A DNA stretch of 64,000 nucleotides. It comes from Rhizopus arrhizus (Eukaryota > Mucoromycota > Mucoromycetes > Mucorales > Rhizopodaceae). A model generated the notes under the pieces. It was not told the DNA's origin. It was given only the letters and a program-made list of their open reading frames with translations, and made no database searches. The stretch spans positions 1,364,001 through 1,428,000 of the forward strand of contig JAKZZE010000012.1 in assembly GCA_024220505.1 (NCBI GenBank), written 5' to 3'. Position numbers and translations under genes: made by a program. Shown piece after piece: positions 1 through 11,658 of the stretch; position 1 is the stretch's first letter; each line of letters starts with the position of its first letter.

Positions 1-85
1 GGCTAATGCTGTTGTCAATATTAGCGCTGTTATGGTGTTGGTTCTTGTCATGATTATTAATAATTTTTGCATCTATTTTCTTCAT
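1..85 (-). CDS. Possible 5' end of a gene running off the left edge
   Basis: A minus-strand ATG at 83-85 opens a frame that stays open to the window edge and encodes a short Asn/His/Lys-rich stretch (starts MKKIDAKIINNH). There is no homology to judge by and the frame is under 30 codons, so it may be chance. It could equally be a downstream exon of the neighbouring Ima1-like gene or noncoding DNA. Confidence 0.15.
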   Translation of the reverse strand, partial: MKKIDAKIINNHDKNQHHNSANIDNSIS

Positions 86-251
86 GTTGCAAGGTACATA
101 AACGTTTCTATATCCTTCTCTCACTCTTATCAAAAAGAATGGTATTAACACCAACTAGAATATAATGTTAATTAGCTTGTAGCATGTTGTATGAATAATA
201 CCATTGTATATATAATAGCACACAATTTGGGATTTAAAGGAGCATGTATGA

Positions 252-1515
252 CTACTTGTGGATACATGAACAACATGGTCCTAAATAAAAATAAAATGTG
301 CTGCAAAGCCTTTTCTATTGCGTTAATGTACGTTTTATGAGTTCATTTATAATTAAATTTACAGAATAAAGCTTCCAAAAATGAAAACGTCGAGTCTCAT
401 TATACCAAGTATACAATGCTGGATGCCAGCAAATGCCATAATACGCCATTAGATGCAATACAAATAATTCGCGTGCTCCATTTGTAATTGTCAACGTATC
501 ACAATAATCTCTACTTTTATCTTCAAAACACATCAGAATGATCTTGATATCACTGTAATAACTTGGAATAATCCATTTTAGATGCTCGTAAAGGTAATGT
601 GTCACGTCTTTTAAGCTCGGTATTCCAAATGGATACAACAGTACATCTTCCCATAAGGCATTGGTCTTAACGACGATCTGTGGATGACGATGCATATATA
701 AAAAAAAGAGTAAATTCAACACATGAGTTAAGGCCCAAATTAGACGCTGTATTTTGAACTTTGTGAGGGATCGATGACGATAAGCCTCTTTGACAGTACA
801 TCGATCATATTCTGTTAATTCATGTTGTTGTCGTAGTATATCTTCATCTTCCCTGATAGGTTCCATTTGTCTTGCTTGCCCATATTTTTTATTAAGTGTG
901 TTTGTATACTCTTCTAATTTATAAAAGCAATCTTTACATAAATCATATCGGTTGTCAAGGTATCTTTTATATTCCACATATCTATTCACGCGTTCATTAT
1001 AATCTGGTTGCTATCAAGAACATAAGCATAACAATCATAACCATTAATCATTCGTTACATTTTCATCATCAGGAATAAAATCATCAGCAAACCATCGTAT
1101 TATGGATTGTTTATTAATACAACGATCACATAGCTTGGGTTTTGTTTTATCCAATTTATAAGGCACATATGTTGTCACTGTAAAAATAAAATAAATAAAT
1201 GAGTGACTTTTTTTTGCCCCTTTAGTTACCTCTGAAAGGAGGATCTAAGGTTTTAGAAGGTACAGAAGGATCAATGATATCACCATTCTATATACAGCAT
1301 ATAAGCATATAAAGCAAAATTGTTTAAATAGATCTTCTTACCTCATCCTTACGATTCACATTTTCACAATGGCTGCAATACCAATGTCTTTCAGATTCGC
1401 CTGCTTTAAGATCAAGATCTGTATCCTCACCACAATACCAGCAATTGACTGTTTGAAATTGTGGAGGAAAAAGATAATTCCATGTGGATTTTGATAATTC
1501 TGTTATGTTGGGCAT
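252..1515 (-). CDS. Ima1/Samp1-like inner nuclear membrane protein (zinc-finger N-terminus)
   Basis: The N-terminus carries the Ima1 N-terminal domain: CWYCG and YCSHCENVN CxxC pairs (residues about 25-53), continuing after introns with NGDIIDPS, then a second cysteine pair LCDRC, the LCKDC pair, and a motif like VEYKRYLDNRYDLC. In the family this region binds zinc on the nuclear side of the inner nuclear membrane and helps couple chromatin or the nucleus to the cytoskeleton. Four introns are visible: exon 1 ends near 1342, exon 2 is near 1231-1290, exon 3 near 1061-1180, and the long exon starts near 1014. One hydrophobic segment (LIWALTHVLNLLFFLYM) is clear. The frame hits a stop at 315; a consensus intron there would move the stop to 252. 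At about 345 aa it is short for the family, which usually has four or five membrane spans, so the C-terminus is reduced or mis-spliced in my model. Confidence 0.8.
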
Positions 1516-1594
1516 AAACTGGGTATATTAATAATAAAGAAAGAAAAAGAAGGTTCAATTTTTTACTAGAAAAAAAAAAAAAAAAGTTCACTGG

Positions 1595-1599
1595 CCAAT
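1595..1599 (+). promoter_or_regulatory. CCAAT box upstream of the Ima1-like gene
   Basis: GGCCAATCAAATTC lies about 80 bp upstream of the minus-strand ATG at 1515. The same 14-mer occurs upstream of NAC-beta near 36986. CCAAT boxes at about -80 are typical HAP-complex sites in fungi; the assignment is by position and motif only. Confidence 0.4.
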
Positions 1600-1929
1600 C
1601 AAATTCTGTGTAATTTTATTGTTCATATATCATACTTAGAAAATATGACAAAGACCGTAATATAATTTATAAAAAAAAAGGGAATAGAAATGATAATTGA
1701 CTACAGTATAAATGTGCTAAATAAAAAACTTTTAAATATATTTTATTTTACTGAAATCACATCCAAAAGACTGTTATAAATATAGTATTTACACAAGCAT
1801 TCTTGTACCAAATTGGATTATTATCGGGACAAATATTTATTTTATAAAAGTCTATTAGAAATTTAGTACTTTAAGCAGAGTATGAAAAGTCAAAGCGATA
1901 AAAGCAACCTAACCAGATACTCTTTGATG

Positions 1930-2031
1930 TACACTATTTCCAGAAATTAAAGTCGCATTTTGTAAAGTTTTATAATACAATTTATATGTAATTGCGACAA
2001 GTCACGGCGACTTTAATTTCTGGAAAGTGTA
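1930..2031. mobile_element. MITE, copy 1 (TA-flanked, Tc1/mariner style)
   Basis: A 98 bp element (1932-2029) flanked by TA on both sides. The left end reads CACTATTTCCAGAAATTAAA and the right end, reverse-complemented, reads CACTTTCCAGAAATTAAA, so the inverted repeats are 23-25 bp with a 2 nt indel; both continue into GTCGC. The core is AT-rich and has no ORF. Diverged relatives lie at 35125-35212 and 55801-55887. A TA duplication and short size fit a non-autonomous Tc1/mariner-type element. This is the best preserved of the three. Confidence 0.8.
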
Positions 2032-2512
2032 TTTCCTACTTTTTTAAAAAAAAAATTATATTCTCGGAAGCAACCTTAAACCGCATGACAGCTTTCGAAT
2101 AGCTTAGTTAAGCCACCTCTTTTTTCATTTCCATTTTATATACTAATTGTGATATATATATCACACACAGAATTGCACATAATGCCATAGGCTGGTACGA
2201 AGACCAGATCCTGACCACTCGGTGCACCCAATCCGTGTGTAGTAGCTCTTCAATTGTTTGACGATTTCAATGTTTCAACGATAATTACCGAGGCAATCAT
2301 CTCACACGAATGCTTTTTATGTCAATTGTTTAATTCATTTGTGTTGTAAAGAAGAAAACCGTTTTCGCAGTTTTCAAGCCCTTTTTATACTTTTTTTTGG
2401 TTGAAAAATTTTTTATTAGTAAACAGTCACTTTAATAGAAGAACGAATGAGATTATAAAGATTTACAAGGTTATTATTAAGAGTAATTAAGTGTATATAA
2501 ATGTACAAAATG

Positions 2513-3956
2513 CTATATCATGCCAGAATCTCGAAGTGCGTTTTGTAGTAAAGTTTCTTTGATAGCTGCAAAGACGAACCGAATCTATAAAAATTATGAG
2601 ATAAATTGATATATTCTCGGGAAAATAACTTACATTTGATGTATCCGTAGCTTGAGTTAGACTATTCATACAAAACGAATCAGCAACAAAAAAATTTTCC
2701 GGATTATAAATGAACTTACTGTGGATAAATGCTTAACTTATTTCTATTACATTGCAAGAATCTCCAAAGGATATATTTAGCCGCTTTATTAGCATCAGCA
2801 CCTCCACCGTAATCTGGAAAATAATTTTCAAGTGGAGATACGGTTAATTTGGCTTTGAATATGTCCACTTTATTCAGCAGTAGCATGACTGAGGAGCGGA
2901 TAAACCATCGACTGTTGACAACTGATTCAAATAGAGCTAAACTTTCCAACATGCGATTCTAATACTAAATTAGTTTTCAATGTCAACAATACAGCATCTA
3001 TGTAATCTTACTTGGTTTGATTCTTCCAATAAGGCTTGATCATATTCACTGAGCGCTACACAAAATATAACAGAAGTCACATTATCAAAGCAGTGAATCC
3101 ATTTTTTCCTTTCTGAGCGTTGACCACCCACATCAAACATGCTTTAAAAGGAATTAGTATCACATGTTTTTTACATTCTACCAACTTACTGTATTGATAA
3201 TCCACCCATTGGAAATTGTATTTCTGTTATTCCTGTCGTCTTTAGTCTTGCCCGCAAGACATCTTGTTCATTAGGTACATAACTTGCTTGTCCTATTCTT
3301 TCAATCGAATCAAAAAAGCTATGCACACACAAAATGAGATTTTATAATGAAAATAAACTTGTTCGACTTACTATGGAGCTGAATCCATAATATAAAACTT
3401 GTCTCTCTTTTCAAAACATGATGTTACTGCAGGATCTTGTTTTAATAATTTAATAATGGCCACAATTTCTGGACTTAGTTGACTTTTTGGATTTCCTGAT
3501 ACTTTATAATCAAGTACTTTATCAACATTTTCCTAAATACAATGTACATGAATAATCAATTCTATTTTTTCTTGGCAACCTTTTCTTTACTCGAAGTTCT
3601 CGTTTTTCATAAGAAAGTTCTAATTTTGCCATGGCATGAATTAAGGTCTGTGCACATTCAACCACATTACGATAGATTATGGATCGATATGTAAATAATT
3701 CCTCTGTTGAATAACCATTCATGTTGATAATTTTCATTTGCTTTAAAATGGTTGATTTGCCTGATTCACCACTTCCTAAAGTTATTCTTAACATTACTGC
3801 TCCACTCCATCTGTATTTTCTTTCCTTTCTTTTACCTAATAATAACACTTTACATTGTTTCTCTCGTACAATCTTTTCCTTTTCCAAATATCTATCAATT
3901 TCACTGCTCCTCTTTCTTTCTGGATCATCCTTTTCTGAAGAATGGCATATGCCCAT
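2513..3956 (-). CDS. Heterotrimeric G protein alpha subunit
   Basis: All Galpha signatures are present across eight exons: MGICHS N-terminus (myristoylation Gly2, potential palmitoyl Cys4), P-loop [17 protein letters not shown], switch I arginine in RARLKTTGI, switch [21 protein letters not shown] guanine-recognition motif, and C-terminus LRDSGMI. The P-loop is interrupted by an intron exactly inside its first glycine codon (about 3776-3836). The protein binds GTP and relays receptor signals at the plasma membrane, in fungi mostly to cAMP or MAPK pathways. It lacks the C-terminal CAAX-type cysteine of Gi-like subunits, so pertussis-toxin-type modification is not expected. The N-terminus resembles the fungal group III (cAMP) class, but that subgroup is a guess. 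A Gbeta gene lies at 43.1 kb. Confidence 0.93.
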
Positions 3957-4358
3957 GGTTTTTGTATTTATTTCTTCCTCAAAAATAATATCTTTTTCAC
4001 TAAAAAAAGAAAAAATAGATATTTTGACGTATTTTTTCTTTCTTTTAATTGGCTATTTTTATTTTTAGGTGTAAAAAAAAGAATAAAGAAAAAAATAATA
4101 AAAGAGAAAGAAATTAAAGGTGAACAAAGAAAAAAAAAAAATTGCTACTTTTGTGTGTATCAGTCGGTCTATGTATTTATCCGGTTCTGTAAACAAAAAC
4201 TTTTATCCTTTCTTTCCCAAGGCTCGTTGTGAAGTATGCGCAAAATAAATAAATTGGACTTGTTTTTTTTTTTGTAGGGTCATCTACATTATTACTTTTA
4301 CATTGAAGTTTTTTTATTAAAAAAAATATAAAATTTTCGTATTATATAAAATAGCGTA
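3957..4358. other. Spacer between Galpha start and chitin deacetylase stop
   Basis: About 400 bp of A- and T-tract-rich DNA that must serve as the Galpha promoter and 5' leader plus the deacetylase 3' end. Short reading frames here are low-complexity Lys/Phe runs and are not credible genes. Confidence 0.6.
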
Positions 4359-6357
4359 TTATAAAGCCATAACAACTGTCATAGCCAAAGTCAATGCAAA
4401 TCCAAGAAAGGGGCCAGCGATTCTAACAGCCTCACTACTCCTTCCAGAGGAAGCCTGTTGAGAAATAGAAGAAGAAGAAGAAGCTCCTTGTGATGTTTGG
4501 TTATTGGATGAAGAAGCGTTGGTATTTACGGGAACAGCTGTATCTTGATAAGCACAAGTCGTGTTGGAGCAGAGACATTGTCCAGCCACAGGATCCCACC
4601 AGATACTATCACAATTGTTGGGTACTAAATGACGATATTTGGCATCCGTACTGGCTACAGCACTTGCGGGTGTAGGATTATCGACCGTAGGTGCATTAGC
4701 GGGACAGTTGAAGCAAGTAGCCCAATTCTCGGTGTTAAAGTTGCAGCTGTTCAAAAGACTGCCAGACACAATATTATTGGCTGTACTGATAGTTTCAAGA
4801 CCGTTACAGATTTCCTTGCCAATGTTAGGTAAAGTGCATTGCATATAGGGTTGACTGGCCAATTGACTGACGGGCACAGGGTTTTGCATCTAATGAATGT
4901 ATTAGATTAAGTATCAACACTTAATCTACTTACCCATTGTAAGAGCTGCTCGTTACTAACAAACCAAACATCGGGTTTGGATTGAAGAGATTGAATGAAA
5001 TCGACAACAGCATTTTTTTGAGGGCTGACATCTGGAAGACCAGGAGAATTTGTCAAGTGAGCTGTAATAGGAATGTAAGGATATATAGACGTGTATAAAA
5101 ATAAAATACTTACTTGGATGAACGTAGATACCAAAAGGTTGACGGTTTCCATTATAATGTCTATCAAAATTAGCATTGGACCAAGCTGTGACATTAGCTG
5201 GACTTCCAGCCAAATACACATCCATTAATTGGGCAGTTTTTGCATCATCCAAAACAGCGTACATGGGGATTTCCCAAATACCTACATAGAATATGAGATT
5301 ACTGGAGGAACAACATTATTATTATTTTACCAGGAAGTTTAAGTTGAGTACCACAAACGTTATTCCAACAATCATTAGCTAAACCGTAATCCAAAGTATA
5401 TGGCCTAGAATTTCGAAAGTTAAAAAAAGAACCCTCCCCTTTTTGAGGTTTTCGATTTACCAGTAGCAATCATCAACAACAGCAGTAACTGAAGTATCAT
5501 ATTGAAAACCTTGTTTAGAAATTTCTCTTAATGTATCAGTCGTATAGTTTACTATAGATTAATTATAAGACACTTTGCTACTTATCATTGAAAAAAACGA
5601 ACTTACAGAAAGGAGCACGGAAGCCCTTGATTTTTCCAAGGGGAACACCACCATACTGATTCAGCATGGCACGAGCAGCTGCAATTTCTCTATCATAAAG
5701 CGTTTTAATTAATATGTGTGTATTTTTTTTTCTTCTTATTATTTACTGAGAAGAAGGAGATCCTATTGTATGGTGTTGTTAGTTATCTTATTGTTTCTCA
5801 TAATGAAAAACTTACCAACATGAGTAAATGTATGACTATAATAAAAGTTATTTTATTAATAAGCATATATATTCATTTAATTTTCTAAACTTACTCAGCA
5901 ACTTCATTTCCATTAGCGTACCATTGTTGAACAAGAGCAAAATCGGTATATTGCATAGACACATACCATGAACCCTATGCATACAAATGTTAGAAATAGC
6001 CAGCTTTTTATTCCCACTAATGATTATTCTCTTTACCTTTGCAGCGCAACCATTAGGGTTCCTGCATAGTTTTTAAGGAGCAACATGTTAGTAATAAATC
6101 GACAACAAAACACAGAATACTTGCTTCACGTTTAATAAATCTTTTGCTGTAGCCAACAGTTGAGGTTGAATGGAATCATCAAATGTAATTGTTACAAATT
6201 GAGGCACATCTTTTGGACTAAGACCACCAGGAGGGGTTTGAGAAGGGCAAAGACAATTGGGTAATTTACACGTATTAGGATCGCAAGCATTGGTGGATTG
6301 TGCTAGAGTGCTAGACACAATGGCAAGAATAGCAGCACTCACGCTTAGTAATTTCAT
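4359..6357 (-). CDS. GPI-anchored chitin deacetylase (NodB/CE4 family)
   Basis: The protein begins with a signal peptide (MKLLSVSAAILAIVSSTLAQ) and a cysteine-rich CDPNTCKLPNCLCPS lead, then the NodB polysaccharide deacetylase domain: motif 1 TFDDS, motif 2 HTFTH (metal-binding histidines), motif 3 RAPF, and later WEIPMYAVLDD. Downstream sections include GNRQPFGIYVHP and WFVSNEQLLQW, as in Mucorales chitin deacetylases. The C-terminus is a Ser/Gln-rich linker followed by a hydrophobic tail (FLGFALTLAMTVVMAL), the pattern of a GPI-anchor signal. It deacetylates nascent chitin to chitosan, a main wall polymer of Mucorales, at the cell surface. Ten short introns give eleven exons; two exons are under 25 nt (for example around 5760), so an automated gene finder could lose them. 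No frame damage seen. Confidence 0.92.
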
Positions 6358-7513
6358 AATAGAATCGGGTTAAATAAAAATAAAGAAAAGAAAAGGATGG
6401 GAAATAGGAAAAAGTCGAGGGTTTTAAGAAAGAAAATCCTCCTTTTTAAAAGAAAAAAAGTATATGTAAGACAAGTGGTTTGAGTTTGTCAGACAAGACA
6501 AGATTTCAAACTCCTTATTTATGGTGACAACGATAATTGGTGTTACTTAAAACATATATAGAATAGCCAGGAACATTAATTATATTCATCTGTTTGATTA
6601 TAACAAGTCTTCATTCACTGGCCTGCTGTATACCATATAACTAACCCAAACCAACCTATCTTTTTTGTTCTATTGGCTTTATTATTACCATTAGTGCTTT
6701 ACAAATATTTGTATTTTTAGACTCTTATTTTCCTTTTATAGCCAATTTTTTTATAATTAGCTTTAACGATAACTTCTGAGTTTAATCATTGAAAACCCAT
6801 AATCAATATTTACTTTTAAAAAAAAAAGATATAATACTTTCTTAATAACAGGAATTCATTATTTAATTATTGTTTATTTGTTAATAAGAAAATTAGGATC
6901 TACACTTACTGTCATGCTTTACTGCTATCTACACAAAACTCAATCAATTTTGTTTGTGAATCATGTCACAAATTAAAAACAAAAAAGTAGAATATCTGCA
7001 AGCCAATAAAACAAATTTACCCGGAATTTGAAGGAGATAAAGCTTCTTTTGCAGAAACAATTTATGCTTCATTTACATGAAAGCAACAAGGGGAACATTA
7101 TATAAAACAGATAAAAATGAGATATAAAGAAATGTGTTGTAATGATGAATTAGTTTAACAGATGCATTTACAAATTGTTTCTAAAACAATGCTAACAAAG
7201 CTAGGTGAGAATGTATTTTAAATTCCGTATAATGAACTGTTACAACAGTTGCCATAGCAGCCCTATTCTCTTCCTTTTCAAAACATTGATTTTCAATTGG
7301 ATTGTGATTTTCAAATCAATTTAATATAAGTTACATCCAGGTTACATAAAAAAGCAACTGTATTATTAGATTTGAGACATCAGATGTTGACCAGTAAAAT
7401 CCTATTTCTTTCTGTTCACAAAGGGCTTACTGTGAAAGCACGTTACACAAGCTTGATCCACACAGAAAAGAAAAAGATTGGGCAGGGGGTTTGCTTTCTC
7501 TTTCCTTTAAAAA
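6358..7513. other. Divergent promoter region, chitin deacetylase / QCR9
   Basis: About 1.15 kb between two divergently transcribed genes. A CATAAATAAGG TATA-like box on the minus strand at about 6512-6522 sits roughly 150 bp upstream of the deacetylase ATG. A short open frame at 7372-7569 on the plus strand overlaps the QCR9 start in another frame and is not coding. Nothing else recognised. Confidence 0.5.
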
Positions 7514-7766
7514 ATGCCTGCTGCTGCCTCTACTGGTTTGTCTCGTGCAATCTACACCACAGTGTTTAAAAAGAACTCTGTCTTTGTTACCACAGTTTTC
7601 GCTGGTGCCATTGCTTTTGAAGTTGGATTTGACACTCTTGCTTCTAGAGTTTGGGATGACATGAACAAGGGCGTGGGTTGATTATAAAAATACTTGATAA
7701 AAAGGAGAAGACTAAACTTGTATAATTTAGAAACAATGGAAGGACATTAAGCACAAGTACGAATAA
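7514..7766 (+). CDS. QCR9: Ubiquinol-cytochrome c reductase subunit 9 (complex III)
   Basis: Two exons, 7514-7672 and 7731-7766, encode a 64-residue protein. Exon 1 contains YTTVFKKNSVFVTTVFAGA and FEVGFDTLASRVWDDMNKG; exon 2 adds KQWKDIKHKYE, exactly the conserved Qcr9 C-terminus. Qcr9/UQCR10 is a single-span inner-mitochondrial-membrane subunit that stabilises the Rieske protein and cytochrome c1 in the bc1 complex. The intron uses a GTGGGT donor, weaker than the GTAAGT seen elsewhere, but only this join restores the conserved tail. Without splicing the frame stops at once after MNKGVG. Confidence 0.92.
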
Positions 7767-8106
7767 GTTATTTTAAAATAGAAAATAAATTATTCAGCCA
7801 AAAGCAAGATAGATAATACAAACTTGTCTTTTTGAATGGGTTTGTAAAAGAAAGAAAGCCTTATATGTATGCTTGGAACAATGAACAAAAAGGGGAACTC
7901 GCGTGATAAAAATATTTTAGAGAAAATATCAGCACTGCAAAGCCTTGTTCAATTGATCGAATGAAGAGAAAGACTGAGTTACCTTTACTAATCATATAAC
8001 GTTCCTCTTCAATAAGTTAAAAGTTCAAGACAATTGATGTGTTTCATGTAAGAAGATAGATAAAACATTTTTATATAAAAATAACAAAATTACAGAATTT
8101 CTTTTT
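7767..8106. other. Convergent 3' region between QCR9 and PKC
   Basis: A 340 bp AT-rich spacer between two convergent genes. It should contain both polyadenylation regions. No gene or repeat seen. Confidence 0.6.
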
Positions 8107-11100
8107 TTATGCACAAGCCCATTCAGCAACATATGAAAAGTTATGAAACTCTTGCTGCTCAATACGATTCAAATTTGAGTCGATGGGTGTCAACGCAGGT
8201 GTTTCATTCGTAAATTCTTCATCAAAATTGGACGTATCCAAACGACCTGTCACAGAGGGATAAAAGGGTGGTGGAATACGTTTGGCCAACATGTCTTCCC
8301 ATACCACACCACGGAAGAAGGGGTGTCGTTTGATGGGCACAGCATCATCTGGTCCACCACCTAATCTTCTATTGGGATCACGCTGCAACAGTTGTTGACA
8401 GATAGAAATAGAATCACTGGACATATTGATAGGGTATAAGATATCGTCTTCCAAAATGGCATCAAAGATTTCATCTTCGTCTTCACCACGGAAAGGAGAT
8501 TGTCCAAGCAGCATTTCGTAAATGAGCACACCGTAAGCCCACCAGTCGACAGCACGACCATAGTTTTGTTCCTTTAAGATTTCAGGAGCCATGAATTCGG
8601 GTGTACCACAGAATGTGCCTGTGGTGTGACCATAGCCCATGTTTTCTTTACAGAGACCATAATCAGCCATCTTGATATGACCATCCAAACCCAGCATGAT
8701 ATTGTCAAGTTTTAAATCACGATAAATGATGCCTTGATTGTGAAAGTATTCCAATGCCAGTAGGACTTCACATGCATAGAATTTGGCTCTTCTTTCAGAA
8801 AACTGACCTCGTTGAATATGCCACATCAAGTCACCACCATTCACATATTCCATCACAAAGTAAACACGACTCTCGGTTTGGAAAGTAGAGTGAAGGTTGA
8901 TCAAGAATGGATGGCGTGCACGGTTGGCAGCTTGGAATACACGTTTTTCAGATCGAACACTTTTGAATAGAATGAGCATTTCTTCTTTTGTGTATCTGCA
9001 CGTTTTTTACCTTTCGATTTCATCATTGTCAATAATGAATCGCTTCTTCAACATCTTGATGGCATACAGTTGTTTATCGTGCTTTTCTTCTGCCAACATG
9101 ACTTTGCCGAAGTTACCTTTACCAAGCACGGCCAGGAAACTAAAGTTTTCTAAAGCAACTTTACGGTTCTTTTGTGATTGCATAGGCTGTCCCTACAAAA
9201 AAAAGTTAAAGGGAAATAATATGATTGATTCATTTTCTATTACTTGAGGCACCATTTGTTGTTGTGGTTGCTGTTGATAAGGGCTCATGGGAGGACGCAT
9301 CATTTGTTGTTGCTGTTGAGGATTATAAGGCATTTGGGGTCTCATTTGTTGTTGTTGAGGAGGATAATATGGTTGTTGTTGGTATCTAGGATCCACATTA
9401 GGCTGTCCATAAGGACTTTGAACATGAGAAGGAAGAACGGGTGGACGTTGCTGTTGAGGAGGATACATTTTTTCCGGTTGAGGCATACTCATAGGTTGTT
9501 GCAGAGGTGAATAAGGTGATTGTGGTTGTTGTTGATTATTATACATGGTAGGTGGTGTTTGAGGAACAATAATAGGACTCTTGGGTGGTGGAGCCGGTGG
9601 TTCATCCATTGTAACTTGAGAAAGCTGAGTAGTAAGCTTTTCTTCTTCTTTCTGATCTTCTTCCTCAGCCATTGTTTCTTCGACCTTTTCTGTCTTGGAT
9701 ATACGATCGCCAGAAGATTTGGTTTCCAATGTTTTACGTTTAGCAGCTGCCTTGATTTCTGCAAGCATTTGATTTGCCATTTCCATACTCAAACCACAGA
9801 AATCAGGTACACAGCGTTCACAACGCGTATGTGCCGTGATGTCACATTCAGAGCATTTCTTGGCACCTCGAGAGCCCAAAGGTAACATGTAGCCACAATG
9901 ACAACACCAATTAGCACCAATATTCGTGATGGGTTCAAATCGATGAGGAATCTTATGGTTCAACTTGTCTTCGTCTGAAACTGTTTCTGTCGAATTCGCC
10001 ATACATTTAGTGACTACTTTACTCGAACATTTCTTGTGACAAGTGTATTCACAATCTTCACATTGGTATCCGCTATTGACAAAGAACTCTTGGCACAAGG
10101 CACATTTCATGACATTGTAGAATCTGTTTTCCAAAAATTGGTGACCATTAACTTCTACAACCTCTTCACGACGTTGACGTACAGCACCTGCACGACCCAG
10201 TTTATCCATCGGACGACGATTGCCATCCGCACGTACAAAGTTCAAGCGAAGGGCAATTTTACCTACTGGCTCTACATCAAACCATGCCTCGATACCATTA
10301 TTGCTCTCTAGTACATTATTATTCATCGCAGGTGCAGCCATTGTGTTATCTTCTTCTTCTGCTGCTCCTTCCTCTTTATTTTGTATTTGTTGTTGTTGAG
10401 CCAACATCCACTGAGGAATTTTTCGTTTTCTGAGCCCTTCTGTGATATCTGTAATCTTTAACCAAAGTACACCAATAGGCAATGATTTTTCTGTTGATTG
10501 ATCATAAATACTAATTTCAATTTCTGAGGCCTTATTGACGTGTGTCTCACAAAGTTCATTCCACTTGTCATTTCGCGTAGGTCTTGAACGGAAAACGACT
10601 TGATTATCGATCTTGACCAAGACGATTGTAGCCGGAGTACGAATCATTCGAGTGGGAGCATGTGCTAGTTCACATGCTTCTAACAGTTCCAACTGAAGTT
10701 TACCCGTCACTGGCCTTCTAAATCCAGGAGGTAAACGAGCTGAAGGTGGTGTTTCTAGTTCTATAATTTCGGAATAAGCATTCAGATACGCGTAAAAAAT
10801 ATTTAATATGTTACCATAATCATCTTCATCGCCTCCTTCACCAATATATAAACTTTTGTACTTTCTCAAAGCAGAATTCAATAAACTCAACTTTTCCATA
10901 CTTTCATACATTTTATCCTGAATGTCCGTACGATTCCTTCGATCTCCTGTACTCTTTTCTAATACCTCTGCCATCCCTTTGATGCCTTTTAATACTGTCT
11001 TTTCAACGTCTAATTTATATTCCAATTCATGTAACTTGAGTGATACTTTAGGTTTATTGTACGGAGTTTCGGACATCAAAAGATCTAATAACTCATAATG

Positions 11101-11494
11101 AATGAAACATACACATAAACTTGCTTTTTTTCGTATTTACCAAGATTGGAATATTTTGTCTTGTTTGAACCTGGTTGAACAAGAGTAGTCACATTCGTTG
11201 TCATGGAACTTGTTCTAGGTGGGTGCTGCTGTGGTATAGACAGTTGGTCCTGACTTTCTTCTTTGGCTTCTAATCGATGCAACTCTTCTGTAAAATAATC
11301 AATGTATTTTTGATATTCTTTTATTTGAGTTTCACAATCTGATATCACGTTCTTATCCTTGAGTAAAGGACGCATTTGTATGAATTTATCTCTCATAATT
11401 CGATTATGCTCGATTTTGGCTTCTAACTCTGCTTTCTAAAAGCAAGTATGTGAGTTGTTTTGTTTGTTTTGTTTTTTGTTTCTATTACCGTCAT
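8107..11494 (-). CDS. PKC1: Protein kinase C, fungal Pkc1 type
   Basis: A roughly 1,058-residue serine/threonine kinase with the full Pkc1 layout: two HR1 Rho-binding repeats (about residues 1-60 and 105-190), a C2 domain (about 230-340), two C1 zinc fingers ([14 protein letters not shown]... and [18 protein letters not shown]..., about 420-550), a Pro/Gln-rich linker, and a kinase domain. The kinase keeps GKGNFGKV, the lysine in [17 protein letters not shown], the DYG variant of DFG typical of fungal Pkc1, the activation loop [12 protein letters not shown], a turn motif (TPALTP) and a hydrophobic motif (HNFSYVA). It is the Rho1 effector at the head of the cell-wall integrity MAPK pathway. 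Five introns are needed; the last-but-one inside the kinase (about 8958-9008) restores [14 protein letters not shown]. The best start is a 6 nt first exon (ATGACG, 11489-11494), which is tentative. Confidence 0.95.
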
Positions 11495-11658
11495 TTTTTA
11501 TATAAAGAAAGGAAAAGAAAGAAAGAATAAGAAGAAACGGTCTTTTTATGAAAGCAAGAAAGAAAAAAAAGAAAAAGAAAAAGAGGGGAAAAAAAGTTTT
11601 TTTTCGTAAAAAAAAAACATGTGCGATTTTAATGTGGCACCAAATAATGAAAATATTG

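Larger units (their letters stand above)
1516..2512. other. Intergenic spacer between Ima1-like and Galpha genes
   Basis: AT-rich spacer between two minus-strand genes. It contains a CCAAT box close to the Ima1-like start and one copy of the MITE described separately. I see no tRNA and no other coding exon. Confidence 0.7.
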
